Notes under the pieces: model-generated
Told to the model about the DNA's origin: nothing
The model's database searches: none
What the model saw: the letters and a program-made list of their open reading frames with translations, nothing else
Made by a program: the position numbers and the translations under genes
NCBI GenBank assembly: GCA_022747635.1
Contig: JAKTNV010000002.1
Span: 1,081,001 to 1,145,000 of the forward strand
Origin: Hetaerina americana
Taxonomy: Eukaryota > Arthropoda > Insecta > Odonata > Calopterygidae
Direction: 5' to 3'
DNA length: 64,000 nt
Shown here: positions 55,483-64,000 of the stretch, one piece after another
How positions within the stretch are numbered: the first letter of the stretch is position 1
Layout of the letters: every line of letters starts with the position of its first letter

Positions 55483-58400
55483 AAAGTCTTAAATCGTGTT
55501 AGTTACACCATTTATAAATCAAGAACAGCTGCATTGATTTTAATAATATTTGGTTTTTTCCATACAACTCAGCCCAGAATAGCAGAATAACCCTTAAAAT
55601 ATCATAAAAGTATCATATCGTAAAATATCATATCGTCGATTGGAATGATATTTGGTTTTTTGGATTCATCTCAGCCAAGAATAGCAGGATAACCATTAAA
55701 ATATCGTAGAAGTATCGTATTTGGATATAGTATCGGAAAATATCTTATCATATGACATTGTTTCTGGTCATCTGGATGTGCATTCTACTGATGCTCTTTG
55801 AAATATTTAAACAGTTCATTCAAAGAATGCTGAACGCTTCTATTTGCGGTTGTTACTGGCGAATATTTGGGGACCATCATCGTTCGAATCACTATGATCT
55901 GTCAATGGTATGGGGAACCCAACATTTTGTGCCGCATGTCAAGAGCTCAATTTGCTTGAAAACGATAATCATTGGGACACGACCATGGCTGAAGACTATT
56001 TCTGCATCTCCAAGTCAGATACACACATTATTTGCTCTCATCCTTTCGACATGCTACCCATCCAATCCACGTGACCTGTGGAGTGAATACAAGGATAACA
56101 TGTCAGAAGGCATTTTACATCAAGTTCGTGAAAGTTCAAGAAATCTCGATATTGAGGTTTATGAATAGATGAATAAACAGACTTAGCTGTTGATTGAAGA
56201 CATGTGTTACCTCATGTGCGGCAGTTTATTAGTGAAGTTAGGAATGCCAGCGCCAGATTGTGGAATAAACGATGTCTTTAATCAAGAATTGGAATTTGAG
56301 CGTGAATATAATCAAAATAAATTTGACCAATCAGTTCAAACGAATGTACCCCTGCTGAACCCCCCCACAGAAGGTAGTATATGATACATTAATGAAGGCA
56401 ATTGATGAAGGAAATGGTGGCTTATTTTTCCGGGATGCCCCTGGTGGAACTGGGAAGACATTCCTCATATCATTGCTTTTGAGCACTGTTCTTGTGAGAT
56501 CGGATATTATGGTAGCAGTTGCTTCTTCTGGCATAGTGGCCACATTTTTGGCAGGATGCCGTACGGCTCATTCAGCGTTTAAGTTGCCATTGAACCTACA
56601 AAACTCTGAACAAGTGACATGTAACATATCAAAACGGTCCGCAATGGCCAAAATTTGAGTAATATCTCAAATCATCATATGGGACGAATGCACAATGGCA
56701 CACAAACGTGCATTGGAAGCCCTTAGCTGGACATTGAAAGATCTGCGCAATGACTCGAGATGCTTTGGTGGCGCAATGATTTTACCGTCTGGCGACTTCC
56801 GCCAACTACTGCCAGTCACTCCAAGATCAACTGCTGCCGATGAAATAAATGTTTGCCTCAAATCATCAAATCTGTGGCACTATGTGAAGAAACTTCAGCT
56901 GACAACAAACGTGAGAGTTGCATTGCTGAACGATCCGTCTGCTGAAGATGTCTCCAAGCAATTGTTAATTATCAATAATGGCCATGTTCCTGTCGACAAA
57001 TTGAGCCAATTGATTTAATTTCCTTAGAATTTTTGCAATTCAGTTTCATCGAAAGATGAGCTCATCAACAAAGTGTTCCCGATCATCATTGATAACCATA
57101 AAAATCACTAATGGTTGAGAGAGCAAGCTATTTTGGTGGATAAGGACAAAGATGTGGATGACTTAAATTTTGTAATTCAGAATCAAATCGTTGGTACTCT
57201 GTATTCATTCAAACCTATTGACTGTGTAACAAACGAAGACAAAGTCACCAACTGTACATCTGAATTTTCAAACTCCTGGGATGTGCCTGGCTTACCACTG
57301 CACAATTTACAGCAGAAGGTTGACTCGGTGGTCATGATACTGCAAAACCTAAACCAACCAAAACTATGCATTGGAACGCGTTTGGTGATTAAAAAAACTG
57401 GTGATCAATGTTATTCACATGACTATACTCAAAGGAAAATTCAAAGATGAGGAAGTTCTCATTCTGAGGATTCCCATGATCCCAACCGATATGCCCTTTG
57501 AGTTTAAACGAATTCAATTTCCAATTCGTGTTGCATTCGTGATGACGATTTACAAATCACAAGGCCCATCGTTGAGTGTTTGTGGTCTGAATCTTTATTA
57601 CCCATGGTCATTTCTCATGGTCAATTATGTGTGGTATGTACACTGGCAGACCATCCACTTTATTTGTTCTGGCGCCTGATAACAAAACAAAAAATGTTAT
57701 ATATCAGAAGGTGCTTGACTCGAGAGAATAAACCCGAATGTATATATGTATATATTGAATAAAGAAAAGCCTTTCTGACAAGCCATTGTAATACTTATTT
57801 TTGTAGTTTTATTGACTTTTTTCCTTATATTATTATAACAAGTTGAATATGATTAAAATCAGTACAGCCGTTCTAAATTTATAAATGTTGTAACTAAACT
57901 GTTCATTGTTTCTTAGGCGGTACGAAGTTCGTCGGGTTAGCTATTATCTTAATAAACTAAAAAACAAACTCTTGAAGATGCTATTGATTTGAATTCTACA
58001 TTGATCACTTATTCTAGGCTATTGTGAAGAAATACAATTAATACCTACCAGTTAAATCCTGAAGAACTTCGCTACTTGTTGGTGAAACACCTAGCTTTCT
58101 TGGTATAGCAAAGGGGTAATGGCCAATGGAATCAGGCAGCTCCAATGGTTGACAACAAAAAATCTGTGAGGATTAGAATATAAAAAAATTGAGTTTTACA
58201 TTAAAATATAATTTCACATTTTTGTTACATGATAGAGACTATTAGTTAATATATTTTTCAAAAATTGTATCACCATATGATATAAAGAAATAGCATCACA
58301 GATAGAAATAGAAACATTAAGGAAAAAATGTATCTGGATCCATGAATAATGATAAAGTTTGCCCTAATTGTAACCCTGTTGAGTAACCGGAATACTGTTG

Positions 58401-61400
58401 AGAGCGTTTGTCGTCATAGCAAGAGAAAAGGGCAAAGATATATTTTTATAGAGACTGGATTGATGGCATATGGTAGAACCTACCTACTGGATATTTTTCC
58501 CTTGTGTGTACAAACCATTGAATCTTAGGGACAATCACTTTGAATGGTTGCAATAATTTTAGTATACATCCGTTTATTTTATTGAAAATGCACAACATAC
58601 TTCTATGCAATACTGGATCCACGTATGTTATATATGATATGATCCATATATCGGGCAATATGGCCGCCAGTGACACATTGCTCTGTGGATTGTGCTCTGC
58701 AATATTTGAAGTTAACGACGAAATAATCGCTTGTGATTACGGGTGCTCTGCCAGATTTCATTTTAAATGCACTAGTCTTAATTCTACATCGTTTAGCGCT
58801 CTGAAAAAGTGCAACGAATTAGTGTATCGATGCAAGCACTGTGTAGCTATACCTTTGCGCCATTTTCAGGATGTTCTCCTTACGTTTGACAAAGTTGCTG
58901 CCTCTCAAAATGAGCTGAGCTCTAATATATCCTCGCTCCAATCAACTGCTGAAGCCTGTGTTGATTTAATCCGTCGGCAGTCGGATGAAATGCAGTCGCT
59001 GAAAGCTGAAATCTTGGCTCTTAAATCGCCGATTTGTGTTGCTCCTAGCGTACCCACTCGCATCTCTGTCTCTCATGCTTCACCGGCTGCGCTGCCGATG
59101 CCGAATCAGCCAAATGGTGAATCAAACAACCCTTCAAATACCAAAATGATTCGTATGAATTATTCCCGTGCATGTTCCAGTACTGATCAACCGCCTGCCC
59201 AAGCGGTCGTTGATGATGACACAACATCGTCGAAGATCGCTGTACCTGCCAGAAGCGTACAAAATCAAGCTCGGAGTGTTTCCTTTTATAATGTCCCTAG
59301 TATTGATTGTAAGTTCAGTGAATGGTGATAAAAAGAAAAATGATTGCCCTAATTTGAGTTCTAACTTCCCTGTGTCGCAAGTTAACTCGCCTATTACGGG
59401 TGATAATGTGACCCGGTCGATGGGTCACGAGTGGGTTTAGGTTACTGGTTCAAGAATGAGATCTAAACCTCCCCCAATTGTTGGTACTGCCAAATCTGAC
59501 GCTTTATTATGTGGAAATCCTAGGAAAACCCACATACATGTTTGGAACTTCAAAGAAAAAACGGTGGTAAAATCAGTTCTGGACTACGTTCGAGACAAAA
59601 TTCCAGGTCATGACGTCGAAATTGAAGAATTTAAGGTGACTAAAGGTACTCATGCATCCTTTTGCGTGTCAGTAGACATCAAACTTAAAGAAGTGTTATC
59701 TAACCCAGAGTTTTGGCCCACTGATGTATTTGTAAGGCCATTGTTTTTTCGGAGAGTCTCAGCGAACCCATCAAAAGGTTAACCGAGCCTAAAAACCGAT
59801 CTGTATCTTGTAAAAGTTGACCTGTGTTAAAAATTATGGTATTAAATATCCAGTGCCTAAGTAATAAACTTGCGGGTCTTGAAGCTGTGGCCAAAAGTGA
59901 AAAACCTGACATTATATGTATAAGTGAACATTGGTCAAAAGACGTATCCGTGACAATACCAGGTTATGTAATTGTTGATGCATATTGCCGTCGGAGTCAT
60001 CAGCATGGTGGTGAGGTTATTAATGCCAAAGATAGCTTAGTTTTTAATACTTTATCACGAGATATCTGGAAGCTTATTGACGAATTAACGTTCGAATGTT
60101 CGGCTGTAAGGCTCAAAATGGCTGACCGTGATTTGGTTGTTTTGGTCATATATAGGTCTCCCCTGGCTAATTTCGAGTCATTTCTCGAAAAACTCAAGAG
60201 TTTACTGTATACAATAACTTATCACTCGTCCAGACCCTCAATCATACTAACTGGTGACCTTAATTGTAACCTATTGGTTGATGGTAGAGACCAAAGACTA
60301 CTTTTGCAAGTTTTTGACTCCTATAACATGAAACCACTAGTGAGTTCCCCTACTAGGACTACAGCCAAAAGTAAATCACTATGAGACAATGTCTTCACTG
60401 ATTACCCCATCAGCAGAACTGAAACAAAAGTGTTTGATCCAGCAGTGTCTGTGATCACTCTGCCATTATGTCTACTTTTTATCTATGTAAAAATGCTTCA
60501 TCATCAAGTGCTTTCAAATATCAGAGGTACTTCAGTGAGTCGAATGTTAATCACTTTCGTGTGTTGCTAAACCAACATAACTGGCTGGGGACACTTCAGA
60601 TGGCCACTGTTAATGAAAATTTTGAAGTCTTCTACAGTTACTTCATACATTATCCAAACCTTGCTTTTCCTTATGAGCCAGTGAAAATCAGGAGTGGTAA
60701 CATGAAAAGTTGTCTCACGCCCGAAATCCGCATTATGTCAAAAAAATTGAAAACAATGTACTTAGTAAAACATATCAACACTACTTCCAGCAAAAAAGAG
60801 AGTACAGGTATCTAATAAAACAGGCAAAAAATAGAGTACAATGATCGGCGGAATACGAATGCCTCCAATTTCTCAAAAATAGCATGGGAAATCATAAAAA
60901 GCTACAGCAACCTAAATTCCACGACATCGCCTCCCCAGGTAAATGATAACTTTGGCAACATAATCTCTGAACCAGGTAAAATATCTAATGATTTTAACAA
61001 AGCTTTTCTGTCTCTGCCAAATTCACCTCATCCTGTGTCTCTTGGGCCCATGCCATCCAATAGAGTAACTTATACATCAATGTACCTTAAACCCTGCAAT
61101 GAGAGTGAATTACGCCTTTATCTTAATGAGATAGGGAAAAAGAAATCTGCTGACATTGATGGAGTGTCTGGCAAGTTATTAAAAGACTGTGGTGACCTTA
61201 TTCTAGCACCACTACTAATGCTGGTGAACCAGTCCTTAGCTGAGGGCATTTATCCGACTACCCTTAAAATGGCTAAGGTCTTACCTGTCTACAAGAACAA
61301 GGGGGACCGAAATGATTTAAATAATTACAGACCCAATTCTATAATTTCACAATTTGGTAAAATCCTAGTGTGTTTTCTGCAAAAGATTGTTAGAATTTCT

Positions 61401-63187
61401 TGAAAATCAAAATGTGCTATCTGAAAACCAGTTTGGATTCCAAAAGGGGAAGTCAACAAATCTTGCTCTTTTCGAAGCGGTAAATTTTGTAATTCAAGAA
61501 ATTGATTCTAAATGTAAGGTCCTGGGCATTTTCTATGACTTGAGCAAAGCATTTGATGCTGTTGATCACGGTAAGCTGATCTCAAAATGTGAGCTATTGG
61601 GCATTAGGGGTGTGGCATTAAGCTGGTTGAAGTCCTATCTTGCTAAACGGCACCAAAGGGTGGCCTACAAAAGTGATGGGAATATTTACCTCTCCAATCC
61701 CTTGGAGGTCAACAGAGGGGTTCCCCAGGGGTCAGTACTTGGCCCAGTATTGTTTTTGATCTTTATTAATGATCTTCATGGGCAGCTGCAGATCAATGGT
61801 ACAAAAAAATTTGTAATGTATGCTGATGATGTGAGTGTAATGACATCCAGTAAAAATTTATGTGAACTGGCTGTGGCTGGTGACCTGCTGATGAAATGTA
61901 TGTCTACATGGTGCAAGGGAAACAGTTTGCTCCTTAATGTTGAAAAAACTCAAGCAATGGTCTTCTCGTCTTCACACAGCATAATTGACACTAACTCTTA
62001 AACAACATATGGTAGTAACTTAAACACAGTAAATTATTTTAAGTTCCTAGGAATTCATATAGATAGTAACTTGAAATGGAATCTCCATGTTCTGAACCTA
62101 ATTAAAAAATTAAATTCTGTGTTCTACTTACTATCTATATTAAAACACTCTGTAAGCCAAATTGTACTGATGACATTATATTATGGATTATTCCACTCAA
62201 GAATTTCATATGGAATTGTACTGTGGGGACTACCCTCTCACCTTCTCAGTATCCTGAAGTTACAGAAAAAGATGGTGAGAGTTACGTGTAATGAAAAATA
62301 TTATGCTCACTGTCAACCTCTTTTTAAAAGGTTAAAATTGTTAACTGTACCTTGTGTATATATTTATCAATGTGTAATACTTGTTAAATTGCATAGCGCT
62401 GACTTTGAAACTAATAACAGCATCCACTTATATAATACGAGACAAAATTACAACCTACATGTGAGGTCAACTAATTTAACCTTGGCTACAAATGGCTCCA
62501 AGTCTATGAGTATAAAACTATATAATAATCTACCTGAATGTATAAAAAGAGAAGGACGTGTACCTGTGTTTAAGAGAATGGTCCGTGAATTGCTCATTGA
62601 AAAGTGTTATTATAGTGTCAAAGAATACCTGAGGCCTAATTTATAAATTTGTAGCATTTTCTAATTTTGTAATATTTCTTATTTTTGTAATAATTTCTAT
62701 TTTTGTAAATCTTGTACTTGACAAATCCTATGCACTTGCCAGTATTATTACTATGCACTGCGTCTCTTGGACGAATAAATATTATTATTATAATCCCATA
62801 GAGGGTTTTACAGTGACTGGGAAGGGCATTTCTTAGAGTTGTGGTAATGGACATCTTGGTAGATGATATAATTTGCAAACGCCACTACTTACTTGGCATG
62901 GTTGGAAAGTCTGGTATGAATGAATTCTTTGATTGCTGTTGAGGGAAGAGGAGATATCTGGGTAACAATTAATTGGTTGTCCAATGATGGGAGGCCGGAA
63001 TACAGTCTTTTTTCTTGAAGAGAGAACATTTTCAGATGCTGCAGGTCTGAAGCCTTGAGATCCAAATCTTAAGTGTTGTTGTTCTAATGGAGGCTGGATG
63101 GAATTTTGGCCTTTAAGTCTTGAATGTAGTGAATACTTATCAATAGCAGCTAAATACCGATCTGCTTCAATTTGTCTCTCCGGATAC
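46580..63187 (-). CDS. Unrecognised multi-exon gene, 3' part (seven exons, 5' end outside window)
   Basis: Exons 5' to 3': 63187-62893, 58163-58049, 54316-54168, 51003-50838, 50741-50561, 49175-48968, 46663-46580. Every junction is GT-AG and phases agree (0, 1, 0, 1, 2, 0). With the two bases supplied by the missing upstream exon they give 399 residues and TGA (46580-46582). N-terminal part visible here is basic and polar ([20 protein letters not shown]), the middle acidic ([20 protein letters not shown]), then a Lys/Arg cluster ([11 protein letters not shown]), then a Cys-containing, probably beta-rich C-terminal region ([60 protein letters not shown]). No transmembrane segment. I do not recognise the family. 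In-frame joining of seven exons makes it a real gene. Confidence 0.8.
46664..47799. other. Intron of the second gene, nothing recognised
   Basis: AT-rich. The open frames at 47306-47497 and 47571-47768 show no family features. The second ends in LINE-linker-like DNA ([12 protein letters not shown]). Confidence 0.35.
47800..48275 (+). pseudogene. LINE reverse-transcriptase fragment plus C-terminal tail
   Basis: [40 protein letters not shown], then [16 protein letters not shown] in another frame, then after an internal deletion [20 protein letters not shown]. Same family as 42380, 43320 and 35840. Confidence 0.7.
48276..48440. repeat. Penelope-like terminal sequence with hammerhead-like motif
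   Basis: TTCGGGTCTCCCACCGGGTC at about 48296-48315 repeats the motif of the 16849 hairpin. On the minus strand from 48373 to 48331 TGCC-CTGAAGA-CGATGG...CCATC-GAAACGTC-GGCA can fold as stem I (TGCC/GGCA), stem II (GATGG/CCATC) and a 2-bp stem III, as in the minimal hammerheads known from Penelope-like elements. One extra C sits between CTGAAGA and stem II. Confidence 0.55.
48441..48967. other. Intron sequence, possibly the rest of the Penelope-like fragment
   Basis: Pyrimidine-rich on the plus strand near 48470-48660. No coding signature found. Confidence 0.3.
48968..49175 (-). CDS. Unrecognised gene, sixth visible exon
   Basis: 208 nt, acceptor TTTTTAG, donor ACT|GTAAGT. It encodes [69 protein letters not shown]. 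Confidence 0.78.
49295..49343. repeat. Perfect 23-bp-arm hairpin
   Basis: TAATGTACTTCCTTCTGCTT plus CAC, a TCT loop (49318-49320), then the exact reverse complement. It lies 120 bp upstream of the exon at 48968-49175 of the second gene. Confidence 0.85.
49344..50560. other. Intron of the second gene, nothing recognised
   Basis: No exon-like block in the needed phase and no element ends. Confidence 0.35.
50561..50741 (-). CDS. Unrecognised gene, fifth visible exon
   Basis: 181 nt, acceptor TTGTACAG, donor ATCCT|GTAAGT. It encodes [59 protein letters not shown]. Confidence 0.78.
50838..51003 (-). CDS. Unrecognised gene, fourth visible exon
   Basis: 166 nt, acceptor AATGACAG, donor TATG|GTAAGG. 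It encodes [55 protein letters not shown]. It was found by phase search and joins its neighbours in frame. Confidence 0.72.
51004..53024. other. Intron of the second gene, nothing recognised
   Basis: AT-rich, no element ends or exon candidates seen. Confidence 0.35.
53025..53366 (+). other. Orphan plus-strand open frame of unknown status
   Basis: A 113-residue open frame whose middle ([40 protein letters not shown]) has protein-like composition and is preceded by an acceptor-like ATTTCATACAG at about 53093-53103. It lies in an intron of the second gene on the opposite strand. I do not recognise it. It could be a fragment of a retrocopied host gene or chance. Confidence 0.25.
54168..54316 (-). 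CDS. Unrecognised gene, third visible exon
   Basis: 149 nt, acceptor GGTCTAG, donor CAA|GTGAGT. It encodes [20 protein letters not shown] and [18 protein letters not shown]; the acidic part. Confidence 0.75.
54317..55395. other. Intron of the second gene, nothing recognised
   Basis: AT-rich, with a purine-rich block near 54700-55080 that shows no coding blocks. Confidence 0.35.
55396..55478. repeat. (AT)n microsatellite at a Helitron 5' end
   Basis: Over 80 bp of alternating AT following TGTATG repeats. The open frames here (runs of Ile-Tyr) are artefacts of the repeat. Confidence 0.95.
55750..57740 (+). pseudogene. Helitron PIF1-like helicase, heavily broken
   Basis: Blocks in the same order as 38084-40118: [20 protein letters not shown], Walker A ([17 protein letters not shown]), [20 protein letters not shown], Walker B ([19 protein letters not shown]), [56 protein letters not shown] and HGQLCVVC. 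At least seven stops or shifts. The CGDFRQ motif has Ser in place of Cys. More diverged than the first copy, so older or from another subfamily. Confidence 0.85.
58049..58163 (-). CDS. Unrecognised gene, second visible exon
   Basis: 115 nt, acceptor CCTCACAG, donor ACTG|GTAGGT. It encodes [38 protein letters not shown]. Confidence 0.75.
58660..59782 (+). pseudogene. LINE ORF1 with PHD-type zinc finger (frameshifted)
   Basis: From ATG 58660: [50 protein letters not shown] make a Cys4-His-Cys3-like finger. A coiled-coil-like stretch ([19 protein letters not shown]) and a Ser/Pro-rich linker follow. TGA at 59326-59328 marks a shift. The C-terminal domain resumes at 59456 ([55 protein letters not shown]) and stops at 59782. 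That last block resembles the RNA-binding-like C-terminal part of ORF1 in Jockey/CR1-group LINEs. Confidence 0.78.
59836..62646 (+). pseudogene. LINE ORF2: endonuclease and reverse transcriptase (frameshifted)
   Basis: Endonuclease from ATG 59836: [63 protein letters not shown], then SDHSAI-type residues in another frame near 60450. RT blocks: [20 protein letters not shown] (about 61137), [80 protein letters not shown] and the catalytic YADDVSVM. Post-[42 protein letters not shown]. It ends at TAA near 62644-62646. Breaks lie at about 60384, 60815, 61403 and 62001. Confidence 0.85.
62893..63187 (-). CDS. Unrecognised gene, first exon visible
   Basis: 295 nt, acceptor TTGACAG, donor CAA|GTAAGT. 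It needs two bases from an upstream exon. It encodes [20 protein letters not shown]...[20 protein letters not shown]...YQTFQPCQ. Confidence 0.75.
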
Positions 63188-64000
63188 CTGTCAAAAAAGA
63201 GACAAAGTTATAGTCAAAGGAACTCACTTTTAGGTACAATTTCCATGCAATGTATATATTTTGCAAATATTATCTCTATTAACACTGGAATGTCAGTAAA
63301 TAGTCATTTCATAATTTTTTCCGGTACATCCATTTCTTTTAGTGTCCTTTAATTAAAATACTGCATAAAGTAATAAGAGCCTGATCTGATATTACAAAAA
63401 TATTCAACCAAACATTTCATAGAATGTCAATACCTATCAAATTGAGAAAAGAACACAAACACTAAATATACTCAAGAAAAGTAGAAAATTTTAAACTTCT
63501 AGTCATACATGCAGATGATTTTGTCATTCTGCTGTGAAAACATTTACAATAAATAAAACATTTGGCACTTAACAATAATTCACAGCTGTTTTTATTTTAC
63601 TATAACCTGATAAATTTATAGAGCACCAAATATGTATTGTAAAATAAAACAGTAAAAAAAGTAAGTAACACCAAATGATATGAAATGTTTAAAAACTAGC
63701 GTACATTTAAAGAAACGGGGAACATGTATCTTCTAGTAGGTAGTGAATTATATGAAAGACAATGCATTCTATTTAGACAGAAATATTAATAAAAAATACT
63801 TGGCTTGAGCATAAGTTGAAGACAATAAAAGCGATTGAAGTTATCCTAAATATTAACATTGAAGCTGCAAAAATAAATGTGCACATTTACATGCAAATCC
63901 AAATAATCTTGGACAAATGAAATAGGTTAGAAAATAATTCATTGTAATGGAAAAATTGACAAATAAATCATATATATTTATGTTTCTCAGTAGCCTATAT
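63188..64000. other. Intron of the second gene at the window edge
   Basis: AT-rich with no further exon in the right phase. The upstream exons must lie beyond 64000. Confidence 0.4.

Larger units (their letters stand above)
55396..57944 (+). mobile_element. Second Helitron, helicase-bearing, decayed
   Basis: After the AT tract the sequence AAATCGTGTTAGTTACACCA followed by AGAACAGCTGCATTGATTTT is the kind of 5' subterminal sequence shared by many arthropod Helitrons. The 3' end near 57915-57944 has GGTACGAAGTTCGTCGGGTT, including an ACGAA-TTCGT hairpin, followed by AGCTAT where the consensus is CTAG. The exact 5' base is hidden in the AT tract. Confidence 0.7.
58560..62795 (+). mobile_element. 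Two-ORF non-LTR retrotransposon (CR1/Jockey group), nearly full length, inactive
   Basis: ORF1 with a PHD-type finger, ORF2 with endonuclease and reverse transcriptase, and a short 3' UTR that ends ATAAATATTATTATTATAAT near 62795. The 5' limit is approximate. It sits in the intron between the first two visible exons of the second gene, antisense to it. It is not the same family as the element at 25490. Confidence 0.85.

Noticed and set aside
1..64000. CRISPR arrays, operons, prophage or bacterial defence systems
   Set aside because: The spliced genes, introns and eukaryotic transposons show nuclear eukaryotic DNA. No direct-repeat/spacer array was seen.

Overview
This is a eukaryotic window. 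Coding sequence is split into short exons bounded by GT/AG splice sites, introns reach 11 kb, the DNA is AT-rich, and mobile-element remnants are dense (mariner, pogo/Tigger, hAT, Helitron, several LINE lineages, Penelope-like hairpins, a tRNA-type SINE). Protein similarity of the host gene and the repeat mix point to an arthropod, probably an insect with a fairly large genome. I cannot name the order.

Two host genes are visible, both on the minus strand. (1) BTBD9, a BTB/POZ-BACK-F5/8C Cul3-adaptor protein, is complete: nine coding exons between 953 and 31326 joining in frame to a 697-residue protein. (2) The 3' part of a second gene, seven exons from 63187 down to 46580, joins in frame to about 399 residues ending in a stop. 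I do not recognise its family and its 5' exons lie beyond the right edge. The 31.4-46.6 kb interval between the genes holds no host exon I can support, and nothing coding for a cell function was found on the plus strand.

Almost everything else is transposons in introns or between the genes. BTBD9 introns hold several decayed mariners, two pogo/Tigger copies in opposite orientation, a tandem-repeat MITE, a SINE, a 1281-bp mariner with an intact transposase (17559-18839) sitting exactly inside an older mariner, and a CR1-type LINE (about 25490-29718) sitting inside an older LINE. The intergenic interval holds a hAT-derived fragment, LINE tails, a GC-rich island, and a nested cluster at 37.6-41.4 kb: a Helitron with both ends inserted into one arm of a large palindrome, followed by an (AT)n tract carrying an internally deleted mariner. 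Introns of the second gene hold a second Helitron and a long two-ORF LINE.

No new cellular system is evident. The best leads are the intact DD34D mariner, a perfect 100-bp palindrome (24299-24398) with a decayed relative at 16.5 kb, Penelope-like hairpins carrying a hammerhead-like core, the TAATG stop/start overlap of the CR1 element, and the unrecognised second gene.
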